Virus record (IMG/VR): IMGVR_UViG_3300025889_000881
Location: 1-25,128 of that record
DNA length: 25,128 bases
Direction: 5' to 3' (one strand)
Origin: a virus
How positions within the stretch are numbered: the stretch's first letter is position 1; each line of letters begins with the position of its first letter. Below the pieces are notes generated by a model. The model saw only the letters and a program-made list of their open reading frames with translations, was not told the DNA's origin and ran no database searches. Both the position numbers and the translations under genes were made by a program. Of this stretch, positions 1 through 8,381 are shown one piece after another.

Positions 1-1948
1 TTACCTTGTCAGTACCGCCCATTCCTTGATGCCATGTAGGCCAGCCAACTGCCGATGTTCGACTTTTACAAATTATCATAGCGGGTGTCGTTCCAAGCCC
101 ATGACCAACCGAAGATGTTGTACCCGTTCCCGTATACGAAACAATACTAATCCCCGCAGTCGTATTCGCTGAGACTGTGCTGGATACTGTTCCGTCTGTG
201 TTAGATACGCCAGCACCGTTGGCTTTCCAGTTCCAAGAGATATAGGGTCTACTAGATGCGTTTGTTGATCCTGCTCCGCTAGTTTCTGTGCCAAGTGTAA
301 ATCCTGTCGAATCAAATGATAAAAGCCCAGATCCAGCAGTAAGGGTGTATTCAGAGTTAGTTAAACTGCTTGCAAGCGTTTTATTGATTCCTCGTACTTG
401 GTCAAATAAAACATGATGGTTTGCGTCTTGCCTATCTTTAATCCAAACCAACCCACTTGCAAGACCTGTTGTTACAACCAAACCAGATGATCCCGTTCCT
501 GTGTATGTTGTTGCGCTAAAGTGGTCATCCCCCTGCGCCACAGTTGGCTCAGGTAGGTTCGTTGTGACAAGTGCCTTGAAGCCAGATGGTGCTGTGTGGG
601 CGAAGGGTCGCTGGCCGAAGTTTATATACATGACCGATGGGTCATTCATAGAAAATGCAAAGAAATACGGCCCAGAAGTTAGGCCGGTATATGCCGTTCC
701 TTGGCTAACATTATTTTTGTAAAATGTAAGCGTTCCAACGTCAGCATCAAACGCAATTCCAATTACATCGTTACTCGTCCAAGAAGACCCGTATGCTACA
801 GAACTTAAATTATGTTGTTTATTCCCACTATTACTAATGTAAGCCCAACCACCAGCGTTATCACCAAGGTAACCGTTAATGTTTACGGCTTGCGTAGCAA
901 TGCCAGCCCTAGCATATAAAGTACCTGAAATTGATGTTACGGTTGCTTCGCAATACCATTTTCCAGATGACATTCCGATGGTTGCAATGGATGTTCCCCA
1001 AGCCGCAGAAGGACCAGTTAGTTGAAGATTACCATTTGCAAGCGTGTTGGTATTATTTAATGCATTCCAAGTAGCGTAATTCCCCCGCACCTCGCCACCA
1101 GCACCCGTGTCTGTACCGTAAGGTGTAGGTGTGTCCACCAGAGAATCGTTACCAGCACCCGCAGTTACAGAGAAGTTGTTAGGTGTCCAGTTATTCCCGT
1201 TGCCAGAAATGTCTTTGCCGAGTGTGGTCGATGTGGTTCCGCTGTTATCAGAGAAGTCTAAGTGAAACCCGTTTGTGCCGTAGGAACCCGCATAACGAAT
1301 AGGTGACCAGACTCCTGTGGTTTCGTTGGTCTCACCGAAAGACGATGGGGTTAGTGCTTGACCATCTATGAAATTTATTTCTGTGAGGTAGCCATCTAAA
1401 AAATAATTTGTTGTTTGAGCGTGTCTACCAATGGCGTGAGGCTCAGTTGTGTTAATTCCAAAATCAAAATTTTGACTAGGCCAATTTGTGCCTTGCGTTA
1501 AAGTTTGCCTCACATTGTTTACATATAATTTTAATCGATCATCTGATGTTGCTTGTGTTGTATCAACAACCAAAACAATGTGATACCAAGCAGACACATC
1601 TCTAAAAAGAGCAGGTGTTGTAAAAACATCAAAGTCATAGGTATGGACGCCCAAACAATTATCTGCCCCGCTTGTGCCACCACCATCATCAAATTCAAAA
1701 ATAAAGTTGGTGCTTGTTGATGCTCCCGATGCTGGATTGCAAGCAAATAAAACCTGCCCGTTTGTTTGAGCGTCTAATTTTGCTCGCTTTACCCACCCAC
1801 TCCATGTCCATGTCTTGCGGTTACCAGCACTCGCAGGAGTCCTACTCAGATACGCAGAGTCAGCAGAGTTAAACCGCAGAGAGCGTGAGATTTCGTAGTC
1901 GCCAGCCGCAGAGCCAGCCGCCGCAGTGGTTAAGGCTTTGCTTAACAT
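1..1948 (-). CDS. Partial lectin-like receptor-binding/tail adhesin protein (LamG + SPRY domains)
   Basis: I translated this by hand from an ATG at 1948 that overlaps the stop of the upstream fibre (TAATG). The frame is open to the left edge, so at least 649 residues are present and the C-terminus is missing. Residues about 22-195 resemble a concanavalin A-like/LamG domain, with SLRFNSADSAYLSR, TWTWSGWVKR, AWYHIVLVVD and DGYLTEINFIDGQ. Residues about 310-447 resemble a SPRY domain, with GKWYCEATV, VIGIAFDAD, GTLTFYKNN and a closing INFGQRPF. Residues about 480-640 contain TYTGTG and SVGHGLGTTPAMII motifs of a kind I associate with phage adhesins (DUF7483-like, from memory). It probably binds the host surface at the distal tail. 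Codons are much AT-richer than in other virion genes (many AAT, TTT, ACA, GTT), suggesting a separately acquired module. A dispersed set of short ORFs in this stretch are shadows. Confidence 0.82.
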   Translation of the reverse strand, partial: MLSKALTTAAAGSAAGDYEISRSLRFNSADSAYLSRTPASAGNRKTWTWSGWVKRAKLDAQTNGQVLFACNPASGASTSTNFIFEFDDGGGTSGADNCLGVHTYDFDVFTTPALFRDVSAWYHIVLVVDTTQATSDDRLKLYVNNVRQTLTQGTNWPSQNFDFGINTTEPHAIGRHAQTTNYFLDGYLTEINFIDGQALTPSSFGETNETTGVWSPIRYAGSYGTNGFHLDFSDNSGTTSTTLGKDISGNGNNWTPNNFSVTAGAGNDSLVDTPTPYGTDTGAGGEVRGNYATWNALNNTNTLANGNLQLTGPSAAWGTSIATIGMSSGKWYCEATVTSISGTLYARAGIATQAVNINGYLGDNAGGWAYISNSGNKQHNLSSVAYGSSWTSNDVIGIAFDADVGTLTFYKNNVSQGTAYTGLTSGPYFFAFSMNDPSVMYINFGQRPFAHTAPSGFKALVTTNLPEPTVAQGDDHFSATTYTGTGSSGLVVTTGLASGLVWIKDRQDANHHVLFDQVRGINKTLASSLTNSEYTLTAGSGLLSFDSTGFTLGTETSGAGSTNASSRPYISWNWKANGAGVSNTDGTVSSTVSANTTAGISIVSYTGTGTTSSVGHGLGTTPAMIICKSRTSAVGWPTWHQGMGGTDKV

Positions 1949-3717
1949 TAAGCGTAACTCCCGACATAAGCCGCATACAAGGTCGTACTGACTTTCCAAA
2001 ATACAAACACATCCTTATTCGTCACAGTAGGTGCTGCATTGCCAGCACTGGTAGTCCAGGTCACAGTAGGCCATACGGGTGCATAAGTGTCACCATTCTC
2101 TAGGTGCAATACAACCGTCTGCCCAGCTTCCAGTGAATCAGTAAAGGTGGGCGCACCAGTAGCTACACACACTTGAATCGAACCGTTAGCTGGATCAAGT
2201 GCAATGCTGCCGCTGGTACCTAATGTATATACAGTCTCTTTTAATTCAGCAAATGTCTGCTGTGCAGTAAAAGCCTGGGCTACATCCGTCTTGGCTGTGT
2301 CAGCATCATAGGCTTGAACATCTGTACCAATGGCTAGTCCAAGATTTGTCCTGGCCGTTGCTGCATTGTCAAGGTCAGACAGATTGTTTGCAGACTCTAA
2401 AAATCCAGCAGTTGATATGACAACATTCTGCCAAGCAGATCCATCATAGATTCGACTGAGGTTGCTTGTTGTATTGAAGTACCAATCCCCAGCAGTCACT
2501 GGATCGCCCTCATTATCCAAAGAAGGATCACTTGCTTGAGCGCCCAGATAAGTGGCATTGAATGAAGCAAGGGCAGCTTCAGCAGCAGACTGTGCGGTAG
2601 CTGCACTGGTTGCGCTATTGCTTGCATTGGTTGCGCTTGTCGCTGCATTGGATGCGGAGGTTGAAGCAGCAGACTCAGAGGCAGCTGCGTTCGATGCTGA
2701 CGTGCTGGCAGATGATGCGGAACTGGACGCGTTGGTCGCAGAGGTCGAAGCATTCGACGCAGAGGTCGAAGCAGCTGATGCAGAAGACGATGCATTGCTG
2801 GCACTGGTCGCAGCCGCCGACTCCGAAGCAGCTGCATTGGTCTCGCTTGTTGAGGCAGCGGATGCACTGGCCGAGGCTGCTGAGGCAGAGCTTGCTGCAG
2901 CCGTTGCGGAGTTCGACGCATTGGTGGCTGAGGTCGATGCACTCGAGGCGCTGTTGCTCGCGTTGGTTGCGCTTGTGGAAGCGTTCGATGCGCTCGTCGA
3001 GGCGTTACTTGCAGACGTAGATGCCGCGCTTGCTGACGATGCAGCGGCAGTAGCCGATGCACCTGCTGCCGCGTTGTCCACAAGCAAATCCCACTTAGCA
3101 ACATCGGCATTGGTGTCAATCGGCTGTGCGCCGCTCGAAGTGTGTGCAGTGTTGGCGTAGTAGATGTTGCCGTTGCTGGTGTCTTTAACAATGTCGCGCT
3201 TGTTGTAGCTAGTGCCTGCCGCCCAGTTGCCGCGATTGTCACCAATTACCTCACCAATCACCGGGTTGCCGTTGGAGTCAAATGCAAGTGACTTGTTGGC
3301 TCGCACCGATGCGCGTGGCAGCACCATGTTAATGCTGGTCGGGTCAGTCTGCGGTGCCTGCAGCGCACGCTGCAAACCTTCTGCATTTTGCTGCGCAAAG
3401 ATGGTCTGCTGGTCGAGCTCGTCGTTCAGAGTATTCGCAAAGAAGTCGCCGCCCGTCGTGAAGTCGGTCGCCCGCGCAATGGTCCTGTTGCCAACGATTG
3501 CGATCTGCGTGCCGGTAGGCGAGGCCACCAGAGTGACAGAGCCTGTGCCGTTGGCGTTGATGGTGACCGTGTAGTCAGTCGTCAGAGTCAGCAGCGTGTC
3601 GTCTTCGTAGACCGCGATATCGCTGGCTGCGAGAATCTCGAAGGTGAACGCATACGGCCCCGTGCCTGAGGCAGCAAAGACAACTCGGCGGGTGACGTTT
3701 GAAATAGCTACTGGCAT
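1948..3717 (-). CDS. T7-type tail fibre protein with long Ala/Ser/Asn repeat
   Basis: A 589-residue tail fibre. Residues 1 to about 125 look like the T7 gp17-type N-terminal domain that anchors fibres to the tail (TRRVVFAASGTGPYAFTFEI early on; FFANTLNDELDQQTIFAQQN later). Residues about 163-212 resemble a small carbohydrate-binding-like module (NWAAGTSYNKRDIV, YYANTAHTSSG, KWDLLVD). Residues about 212-385 are a low-complexity Ala/Ser/Asn/Thr repeat, expected to form a long helical trimeric rod. Residues about 388-433 hold a DWYFNT...IYDGSAWQNV motif common in fibres, followed by a short C-terminal region. The ATG at 3717 has an AGGAG ribosome binding site about 10 nt upstream in the short gap after the 980-residue gene. 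It is translationally coupled to the adhesin, which may attach to its tip. Fibre function is confident; trimeric structure is inferred. Confidence 0.88.
   Translation of the reverse strand: MPVAISNVTRRVVFAASGTGPYAFTFEILAASDIAVYEDDTLLTLTTDYTVTINANGTGSVTLVASPTGTQIAIVGNRTIARATDFTTGGDFFANTLNDELDQQTIFAQQNAEGLQRALQAPQTDPTSINMVLPRASVRANKSLAFDSNGNPVIGEVIGDNRGNWAAGTSYNKRDIVKDTSNGNIYYANTAHTSSGAQPIDTNADVAKWDLLVDNAAAGASATAAASSASAASTSASNASTSASNASTSATNASNSASSASTSATNASNSATAAASSASAASASASAASTSETNAAASESAAATSASNASSSASAASTSASNASTSATNASSSASSASTSASNAAASESAASTSASNAATSATNASNSATSAATAQSAAEAALASFNATYLGAQASDPSLDNEGDPVTAGDWYFNTTSNLSRIYDGSAWQNVVISTAGFLESANNLSDLDNAATARTNLGLAIGTDVQAYDADTAKTDVAQAFTAQQTFAELKETVYTLGTSGSIALDPANGSIQVCVATGAPTFTDSLEAGQTVVLHLENGDTYAPVWPTVTWTTSAGNAAPTVTNKDVFVFWKVSTTLYAAYVGSYA
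2565..3085 (-). repeat. Degenerate tandem repeat encoding the Ala/Ser/Asn fibre shaft
   Basis: Within the tail fibre gene, short units of about 21 bases recur, encoding variations of SASNAST/SATNASN/SASAAST heptads over roughly 170 residues. Units differ in synonymous and non-synonymous positions, so this is an old, diverged repeat rather than a recent expansion. The skewed composition removes stop codons in other frames. That explains the long shadow frames on both strands here (for example 2552-3160 plus and 2496-3245 minus). Repeat number could set fibre length. Confidence 0.8.
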
Positions 3718-3750
3718 TTGTCAAGAGCTCCTATTGGTAATTGTATTTCG

Positions 3751-6693
3751 CTAATCGCCTTTATAAAAGAGGCCAAATGCCTCCCGATTCGCTTTTAATT
3801 GATCAATTTTCACTGAGAGCTCTGGGTCTTCCGCTAGCAGCTGCTGCCTGGCCGCGCCCATGTACTTGTCGTGCAGCAGGCGAATGAGGCGCTGCTGCTC
3901 GTCCAGGCTTTGCATATCGAAACCTGGGCCGGTGGCCAGGTCATAGATGGCCATCTTCGCGGTCATGCCGTTGAACTCGAGCTCCTTGCCGTAGATCGTC
4001 AGCAGCCGGTTGTACTGCTCGGAGCTTAGGTCCACGCCATTGATCTTGCGCTGTGGCATGGTGATCGGCGAGCCCATCTGCACCAAGATGTCGTCGGTCG
4101 GGGAGAACTGGCCAGGCGTGACACGGGTGGGCAGGATCATCTCGTAGGCCTTGCCCTTGCCCTGCATGATCGGGTCGCCCCATAAGTTGAGCTTTGGGGG
4201 TAGCGTGGCCGAAAGACCTGGCACGCGGGCCATGTACTTCTTGAAGGCCTCGTAAAAACCTTTGACGCCCATGGGTAGGTCCTCGCCCTTGACTGACGTG
4301 TCAGAGGCCATTGGGTCCATAAACCGCTCGATGGTGGCCACTGCTGAGTTGTAGGCCCCGATAGGCGAGCCACCGATACCGAAGCTGCCGAACTGTTTGA
4401 CCAGGGCATCGATTGTGTCTTCGACTGTCTTGTTGGTGTTTGCGATGCCACCCCCAAATGCGCCAGCAATGTCGGCCACGCCCGTGAGCCAGGGCTGCTC
4501 GCCCATATAGTTGTACATGCCATAAAGCGCGCCCATGAAGACCTCTTCGATCTTGCCGGCGTCTTCTTCATAGCGGGCGTACTCGGCATAGTCAGCGGCC
4601 ATGGCCAGGAATGCCGAGATCGGTTCCATGCCGTTGAAGCTGAGGTAGACCTTGTCGTCGCCAATCGACACGCGGCCCAGAGCAGACAGCCGCTCGACCT
4701 GGCCCTCGTAATCAGCACGCGGCAGCACCAGGGAGTAGGGCTGCCAGCCACCGCGCAGCAGCGCCTCACGGTCAGCACGTCGTCCAGGCCCGCGCCCGGT
4801 GAGGTAACCCTCAGACGATAGGCTGGCAAACGTAACAAGCAGTGCAGAGCCCATAGTGACCTTGGCCATGGCTAGGTCGCGGTACGGGCCACCCTTGGCC
4901 ATGTCAGCGCGGAAGCGCGAAGAGATTGGGGCAAAGGGCGTGCGCTCAATTACCTCAAGCGCAATGTTGGCCGGCGTCCGAAAGAACGGCACCACCATTT
5001 TTGCGATAGGGTGCTGGAACGCCCCTTCAATCGAACGCAGTGCTGGTGGAAGGTCCATTGTGAACGTGCTCTTACGGGCATACTCCATCGCCTCCGCGTC
5101 AATGTCTGCCGGTGGATTCTTAAAAATATTCTCAACCTCTTGCTGCGCACGGGCGCCGGCCAGGGCCTCATCAGCACCACCCTCAATGGCCTCACGGTAG
5201 ACAGACTTGCCACGGCGAATGGCCAGCCGGTTGAATGCCGTGCGATAAAACCAGCCCTTGTAAAACTCGTCCTGAGTCAGCAAGGCCTTACCTGGGATGG
5301 TGATGGCCTTGCCGTATAGGTCCACGCCTTTGGCCAGCAATCCGTCTGCCTGCATACCAAAGGCGGCAGCAGAGATTTCGGGTTGGTCACCACGCCTGGT
5401 GAGCTCGAGCTTGCTGATGGGGTCGCTTGGCATTCCCGTGTTCCAGGTGCGCCTGCCGAGTTCGAGACCCTCGCGCACCCCGGTGGTCAGAGCTTGCATC
5501 TCGGTGAGGAACTCGTCGAACTCCACCTTCTCCTTTGCGCTGCCGGGCACCGTCGCACGCCAGGACCTGGCCCACTTGGGTAGCACGTTTGAGTAGAACG
5601 CAGCCATGATGCGCTCAGGCACCTGGTAGGCGCCAAAGAGCGTATTGCCGGTAATGTTCTTTGCGTGCGTGACAGGTGAGGACAGCAGGCCATTGATCCA
5701 AGTGGTGAACCAGACGTCCTTGAGGGTGGAGAACATCGACTTCTCGATGATCTGGTTCTTGGCTGCCTGGTTGGGTGCAGACAGGTAGGCACGCGCCAGA
5801 TCCTGCAGGCTGTTCTCACCGCCACCTTCTTCCAGGGTCCTGCGGATCAGGTCGATGTTGCTGGTGTCACGCGGCACGCGCATGACAGCCAGGGCTCGGG
5901 CCGTTTCGCTCTGCACACCTTTGACCGCTTTTTGGATCAGGCCGTGCATGGTCACTTGCTGGCGCAGCTGCAGCTTCTGGATGTCTGTTGCCTGGCCATT
6001 GGCCACCAGGCCAAAGAGCCTGCCGAGCTCATCAGCAGATGCCTCGAGCACCTGCATGGCGCGGTACACATCCACCGCGTTGCCGGCCATCTGGTTGTTG
6101 TTGTCCAGCAGCCTGGTCAAGAACCGTTCATCCACGCCCAGGCCAGCGGCCTTTTCTTTAATCTGGTCGAAGGTCACCTTCTGGGTCTTGATGCCGAGCG
6201 CATCACCCACGCCACCGATGATCGCGCTGATGTTGTCGGTCTGCATATTGGCCAGGTTGAACGCTTCCTCAGGAGGCTTGCCGTCGATGTTCACATCGGC
6301 AGCCCGCTTCTCTATAGCAGCCTGCACGTCGTCCACAGTTTGCTGTGGCGCCTCGGGCATGATCGTCGTCTTGTCTTTGACCGTAGCCTGCGGGAGATCA
6401 CCAGGGTCTGTCTGTGGGCCAGGAATGATGGGGCGCTGCGAGGCCTGAGGGTTTTTCTTTAAACCCTCCAGAGCCTGGTCTGCGCCCTGCTTAACCACGC
6501 CGCGCAGAAACGAGCCGACGCCGGCCACCTGCGTGGGGTCCTCCATGGCGGGCTGGCCCGGCTGGTCAGTGGTAGTCATCCCTGAGTCTTCAGGGTATGT
6601 AAGCGGCTCGGGTAGTTCTGGTGCCGGCTGCTCGACCGGCAGCGGCTGGGGAAGGATGGAGTTAAGGCGGTCGTCGAGAGGCTTGGCGGCCAT
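3751..6693 (-). CDS. Large internal virion/ejection protein (T7 gp16-like position)
   Basis: A 980-residue protein occupying the last and largest place of the ejection-protein block, the position of gp16 in T7-like phages. The N-terminus (about 1-125) is Pro/Gln/Glu-rich and probably disordered. The middle and C-terminal parts are mainly helical, with a hydrophobic stretch near residues 605-625 (KVTMGSALLVTFASLSSEG) and further apolar segments such as AFLAMAADYAEY and GGIANTN. Such proteins are packed in the capsid and injected to form a conduit across the envelope; this role is inferred from position and size. I see no lytic transglycosylase motif, unlike T7 gp16. The ATG at 6693 overlaps the previous stop (TAATG). 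A 233-codon frame at 4137-4838 is a shadow. Confidence 0.7.
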   Translation of the reverse strand: MAAKPLDDRLNSILPQPLPVEQPAPELPEPLTYPEDSGMTTTDQPGQPAMEDPTQVAGVGSFLRGVVKQGADQALEGLKKNPQASQRPIIPGPQTDPGDLPQATVKDKTTIMPEAPQQTVDDVQAAIEKRAADVNIDGKPPEEAFNLANMQTDNISAIIGGVGDALGIKTQKVTFDQIKEKAAGLGVDERFLTRLLDNNNQMAGNAVDVYRAMQVLEASADELGRLFGLVANGQATDIQKLQLRQQVTMHGLIQKAVKGVQSETARALAVMRVPRDTSNIDLIRRTLEEGGGENSLQDLARAYLSAPNQAAKNQIIEKSMFSTLKDVWFTTWINGLLSSPVTHAKNITGNTLFGAYQVPERIMAAFYSNVLPKWARSWRATVPGSAKEKVEFDEFLTEMQALTTGVREGLELGRRTWNTGMPSDPISKLELTRRGDQPEISAAAFGMQADGLLAKGVDLYGKAITIPGKALLTQDEFYKGWFYRTAFNRLAIRRGKSVYREAIEGGADEALAGARAQQEVENIFKNPPADIDAEAMEYARKSTFTMDLPPALRSIEGAFQHPIAKMVVPFFRTPANIALEVIERTPFAPISSRFRADMAKGGPYRDLAMAKVTMGSALLVTFASLSSEGYLTGRGPGRRADREALLRGGWQPYSLVLPRADYEGQVERLSALGRVSIGDDKVYLSFNGMEPISAFLAMAADYAEYARYEEDAGKIEEVFMGALYGMYNYMGEQPWLTGVADIAGAFGGGIANTNKTVEDTIDALVKQFGSFGIGGSPIGAYNSAVATIERFMDPMASDTSVKGEDLPMGVKGFYEAFKKYMARVPGLSATLPPKLNLWGDPIMQGKGKAYEMILPTRVTPGQFSPTDDILVQMGSPITMPQRKINGVDLSSEQYNRLLTIYGKELEFNGMTAKMAIYDLATGPGFDMQSLDEQQRLIRLLHDKYMGAARQQLLAEDPELSVKIDQLKANREAFGLFYKGD

Positions 6694-8381
6694 TATTCAT
6701 TTCCCCCTGATGGTGTCTGTATAGACGCCTTCTCAAGGGAGGCCTGCTCCCGCTGCTTACGCAGCTTATCTAGGCGTCGAGCGTTTCGTTCGTTGAGCTT
6801 TCTCTGAGCTTCTGGATCAATCGAGCTTGCTTTGCTGCCAGCTCGGGGTTCTTTACTTCTTGCTGATCCATCAGTTCCTGCAGAAGCTGCTCGGAGTTTT
6901 GCGAGTTGCTCTCCGTATCCAGCTTGCTCAAGGATTGGTTGGAATCTTTCATCATAAAAAAGTGTCCTAAAGTCAGGGGTTGATGCGATTAACTCATCTG
7001 TAATCGCATTATCTCGAATCAATTCTACCGCGCTTCTAGTCTCGCCGGCAGATCCTGCGGTCTCATATAAAGTCTTTGCCCAAGACCAAATTGTCTCCTG
7101 AACCTCGGCTGGGGTCCAAGTCTCTCCCGTAAGTTTAGTGAGGTAGTTAGCTGTCTCACGCACCCGTGCATTCATGGCAAGGTAACCAGGACCCTTGCCT
7201 GGATCTACCTTGGTTAGACTGCCCGAAAACATCTTTTGGTCTACTAGGGCGAATGCCGCCATCCAGGCGTCGTTTGTCACCTCGTTGACATTACCCTGCA
7301 AGTTACGCATGAAGCTGTTTACCTTGGGCCCAGACAGGATGACGGTGCTGGGGTCTTCAGACGACAGAGCCCTGACTGTGTTGTTAATCCAAGCATCAAG
7401 CACTGAGTCTTCGCCCTTACTGCCCTGGACGCTCTGACCCATGACCCTGACAATTGAGGCCTCATCGGCGGGCCTGCCTGCAGCGGTCCAATTCTTCCAT
7501 ACCTGCAGCGCGTTGTAGAGGTTCGACTCCACGCTGGTCTGCGGGCTGGTAGCCGACAGTAGGGCAGCAAACCTAGGTGCGTCTTGACCAAACACGTTGA
7601 CAATGGCCTGGGTGCTGCCCTCGTACCATCCGCGCTTGGCTTTGCCGCCAATGGCCGCAGCCGCGAACTCCTGCTTGCTGGGTAGCTGGGTGAGGTACTC
7701 AACGAAGGTCTTCGCGGTGTTCGACTTGAACTTAGCCTGCTCGGCAGGTGTTAGGTTCTTGACAGCTCGAGACAGGACAGCAGCCTGGTCGGCCCTGATC
7801 TTCACCTCACGCTCGCCGATCTTCACCGGCATAAGCAGCTCGTCGCCAGGCTTGCCGACGTTCTGCACGCTCAGGCCCACCGGCAGGTTCTGGGGCAATA
7901 CGTCGGCGGCTTTGCCGGCCACCTTGGCCGTAGACTTCACCAAAGCGCCAGCCGTAGGTACATCAAAAGCAGCCAGCTTCGCATCAGGTACGAGCTGCGT
8001 CGCAAAGCCTGTGCCTCGGACCAGGCTCTCACCTTGGCCAGCCTTCTGCAATGCCTCGGGCGTGCCGACCTGCACCACGCGCTTTTCGCCTGTCACTGGG
8101 TCGATCTCTTTCTCAGAGCCACCAACGAATGGCAGGAAGTCACGAATGCCGAGCTCAATGCCGCCGATGCTGACCTTGCCCAGGCCATCCAAGGCCATGC
8201 CGATCTCCTCAAGCGTGGCGCCAGTCTTCTGCATGAGCGCCTCAACAGGCGACTGCTCGATGGCAGACATCTCACCTTGCATGGCGCCAGGCCGCACAGT
8301 GCCGGCCACGTCCATTTCAGGCCCAGGAAATACTTGCCGGGTCAGGCTGTCGATGTAGGCCTGTTCTAGTTCTGAGTTCAC
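6693..8381 (-). CDS. Internal virion/ejection protein with DUF7178-like domain
   Basis: A 562-residue protein starting with GTG at 8381; a GTGA overlap links it to the upstream gene, and GGAGGG lies 6-8 nt before the start. Residues about 250-297 (WYEGSTQAIVNVFG, FAALLSATSPQTSVESNL, ALQVWKNW) and about 354-378 (KVNSFMRNLQGN, VTNDAWMAAFAL) match a domain I remember from large phage structural or ejection proteins (DUF7178-like). Its biochemical role is unknown. The last 60 residues are highly charged and helical (KLNERNARRLDKLRKQREQA). Codons from about residue 417 to 513 (6840-7130) are clearly AT-richer than the rest of the gene. It sits between the gp15-like and gp16-like genes and probably travels in the same ejection complex, though it could be a domain that split from a longer ejection protein. 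Confidence 0.7.
   Translation of the reverse strand: MNSELEQAYIDSLTRQVFPGPEMDVAGTVRPGAMQGEMSAIEQSPVEALMQKTGATLEEIGMALDGLGKVSIGGIELGIRDFLPFVGGSEKEIDPVTGEKRVVQVGTPEALQKAGQGESLVRGTGFATQLVPDAKLAAFDVPTAGALVKSTAKVAGKAADVLPQNLPVGLSVQNVGKPGDELLMPVKIGEREVKIRADQAAVLSRAVKNLTPAEQAKFKSNTAKTFVEYLTQLPSKQEFAAAAIGGKAKRGWYEGSTQAIVNVFGQDAPRFAALLSATSPQTSVESNLYNALQVWKNWTAAGRPADEASIVRVMGQSVQGSKGEDSVLDAWINNTVRALSSEDPSTVILSGPKVNSFMRNLQGNVNEVTNDAWMAAFALVDQKMFSGSLTKVDPGKGPGYLAMNARVRETANYLTKLTGETWTPAEVQETIWSWAKTLYETAGSAGETRSAVELIRDNAITDELIASTPDFRTLFYDERFQPILEQAGYGEQLAKLRAASAGTDGSARSKEPRAGSKASSIDPEAQRKLNERNARRLDKLRKQREQASLEKASIQTPSGGNE

Noticed and set aside
2552-3160. 202-codon plus-strand frame and a 249-codon minus-strand frame in the fibre gene
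   Set aside because: Both are mirror effects of the Ala/Ser/Asn repeat, give low-complexity products, and have no suitable start signals; the fibre frame is clearly the coding one.
1-3717. Diversity-generating retroelement as in BPP-1
   Set aside because: No reverse transcriptase, template repeat or adenine-biased variable repeat is visible in the window; the adhesin C-terminus is outside it.
4137-4838. 233-codon same-strand frame inside the 980-residue gene
   Set aside because: It covers only part of the host gene, the product is Ser/Arg/Pro/Trp-biased as in GC-rich shadows, and it has no sensible boundaries with neighbours.
7597-8358. 253-codon plus-strand frame opposite an ejection gene
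   Set aside because: Antisense shadow with a biased product; all well-supported genes are on the other strand.
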